Part shown: in pieces, positions 5,166 through 5,442 of the stretch
How the letters are laid out: each line of letters begins with the position of its first letter
How positions within the stretch are numbered: the first letter of the stretch is position 1
NCBI GenBank assembly: GCA_937900985.1
Contig: CALCGM010000398.1
Coordinates: 1 to 5,442 of the forward strand
Source: an uncultured Planctomycetaceae bacterium
GTDB taxonomy: Bacteria; Planctomycetota; Planctomycetia; Pirellulales; UBA1268
Length of the DNA: 5,442 bases
Direction of reading: 5' to 3'
Translations under genes and position numbers: made by a program
Notes under the pieces: model-generated
Seen by the model: only the letters and a program-made list of their open reading frames with translations
What the model was told of the DNA's origin: nothing
Databases searched by the model: none

Positions 5166-5442
5166 ATGCATCGCACGGCATGTGGTCTTCCGTCTGCAGC
5201 GTCGCCCGCGTCGCCGCCCGTTGGGGCGGCGCCGGCAGGCCGAGGTCGTGGTCGCCGGCCGGGCTCGGCAGGCCTGATGCTCGCGACCCTGGCCCTGGCG
5301 ATCGCGACCAGCGGCGCCTCATGCCCGAACTACCTCCAGGGCTACCAGGTTGGCACGCTGCCCCTGCCGCGGACGCTTCCAGCCAACCCCACCCTCGACC
5401 AGATCATCCAGGTCGTTCACGACAACACCGGTCGTGTGCGGA
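5166..5442 (+). CDS. Exported protein or lipoprotein, N-terminal part (runs off the window end)
   Basis: 92 complete codons are visible and the frame is open to the last base. The N-terminus is unusual: 25 residues rich in Ala, Ser and Pro, then a basic stretch GRGRGRR (25-31), then a hydrophobic core LMLATLALAIATSGASC (37-53). Together these resemble a Sec signal peptide with a lipobox-like Cys53, though Gly at -3 is a poor fit to the L-x-G/A-C consensus. The mature part begins PNYLQGYQVG and contains TLDQIIQVVHDNTGRVR (76-92), a phrase I associate with planctomycete exported proteins of unknown function. ATG 5166 is supported by GGAGG at 5152-5156 and by its position after the upstream stop; the in-frame ATG at 5277 would leave only LATLALAIATSGASC as signal and lose the basic region. 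The protein should act in the periplasm or at a membrane. Function unknown. Confidence 0.8.
   Translation, partial: MHRTACGLPSAASPASPPVGAAPAGRGRGRRPGSAGLMLATLALAIATSGASCPNYLQGYQVGTLPLPRTLPANPTLDQIIQVVHDNTGRVR

Noticed and set aside
4121..5176. Minus-strand open frame of 351 residues
   Set aside because: It spans the antisense of two well supported genes (HAD hydrolase and the 4655 gene) and their promoter-like gap. Low-complexity composition is typical of GC-rich antisense frames.

Overview
The window is GC-rich bacterial DNA (about two thirds G+C by eye, with third codon positions almost all G or C). It most likely comes from a planctomycete. The pointers are an archaeal-type phosphoglycerate mutase in its bacterial form, a protein resembling the divergent glucose-6-phosphate isomerases I associate with planctomycetes, and a C-x-x-T / G-E-x-F-Y-S hypothetical protein followed directly by an exported protein, a pair I recall from planctomycete genomes. 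These family calls rest on motif recognition; no database search was possible.

Layout. Positions 1-141 (+) hold the C-terminal end of an unrecognised gene whose tail runs into the convergent gene apgM (53-1258, -). Divergent from apgM, across a 147-nt gap, is a 364-residue protein (1406-2500, +). It keeps the framework of a glucose-6-phosphate isomerase but appears to have lost all its catalytic and sugar-phosphate-binding motifs. It is followed after 62 nt by an UPF0173-type metallo-beta-lactamase-fold hydrolase (2563-3249, +), probably co-transcribed. That gene converges, with a 7-nt gap, on a small Rieske [2Fe-2S] protein (3257-3583, -).

Divergent from the Rieske gene is a Cof-type HAD hydrolase (3672-4556, +). 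After a 98-nt gap comes a two-gene unit: a 169-residue cytoplasmic hypothetical protein (4655-5164, +) and, one base after its stop codon, an exported or lipoprotein-like protein (5166 to beyond the window end, +).

The genes do not form one obvious pathway. The only metabolic theme is lower glycolysis and sugar phosphate: apgM, the isomerase-like protein next to it, and possibly the HAD phosphatase. The points most worth a second look are the isomerase-like pseudoenzyme, and two consecutive genes (3672 and 4655) that lack a Shine-Dalgarno sequence but have a promoter-like -35/-10 pair ending only 7-9 nt before the ATG, which suggests leaderless mRNAs. No RNA gene, mobile element, CRISPR array or long repeat was seen. 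No gene-free stretch exceeds 150 nt.
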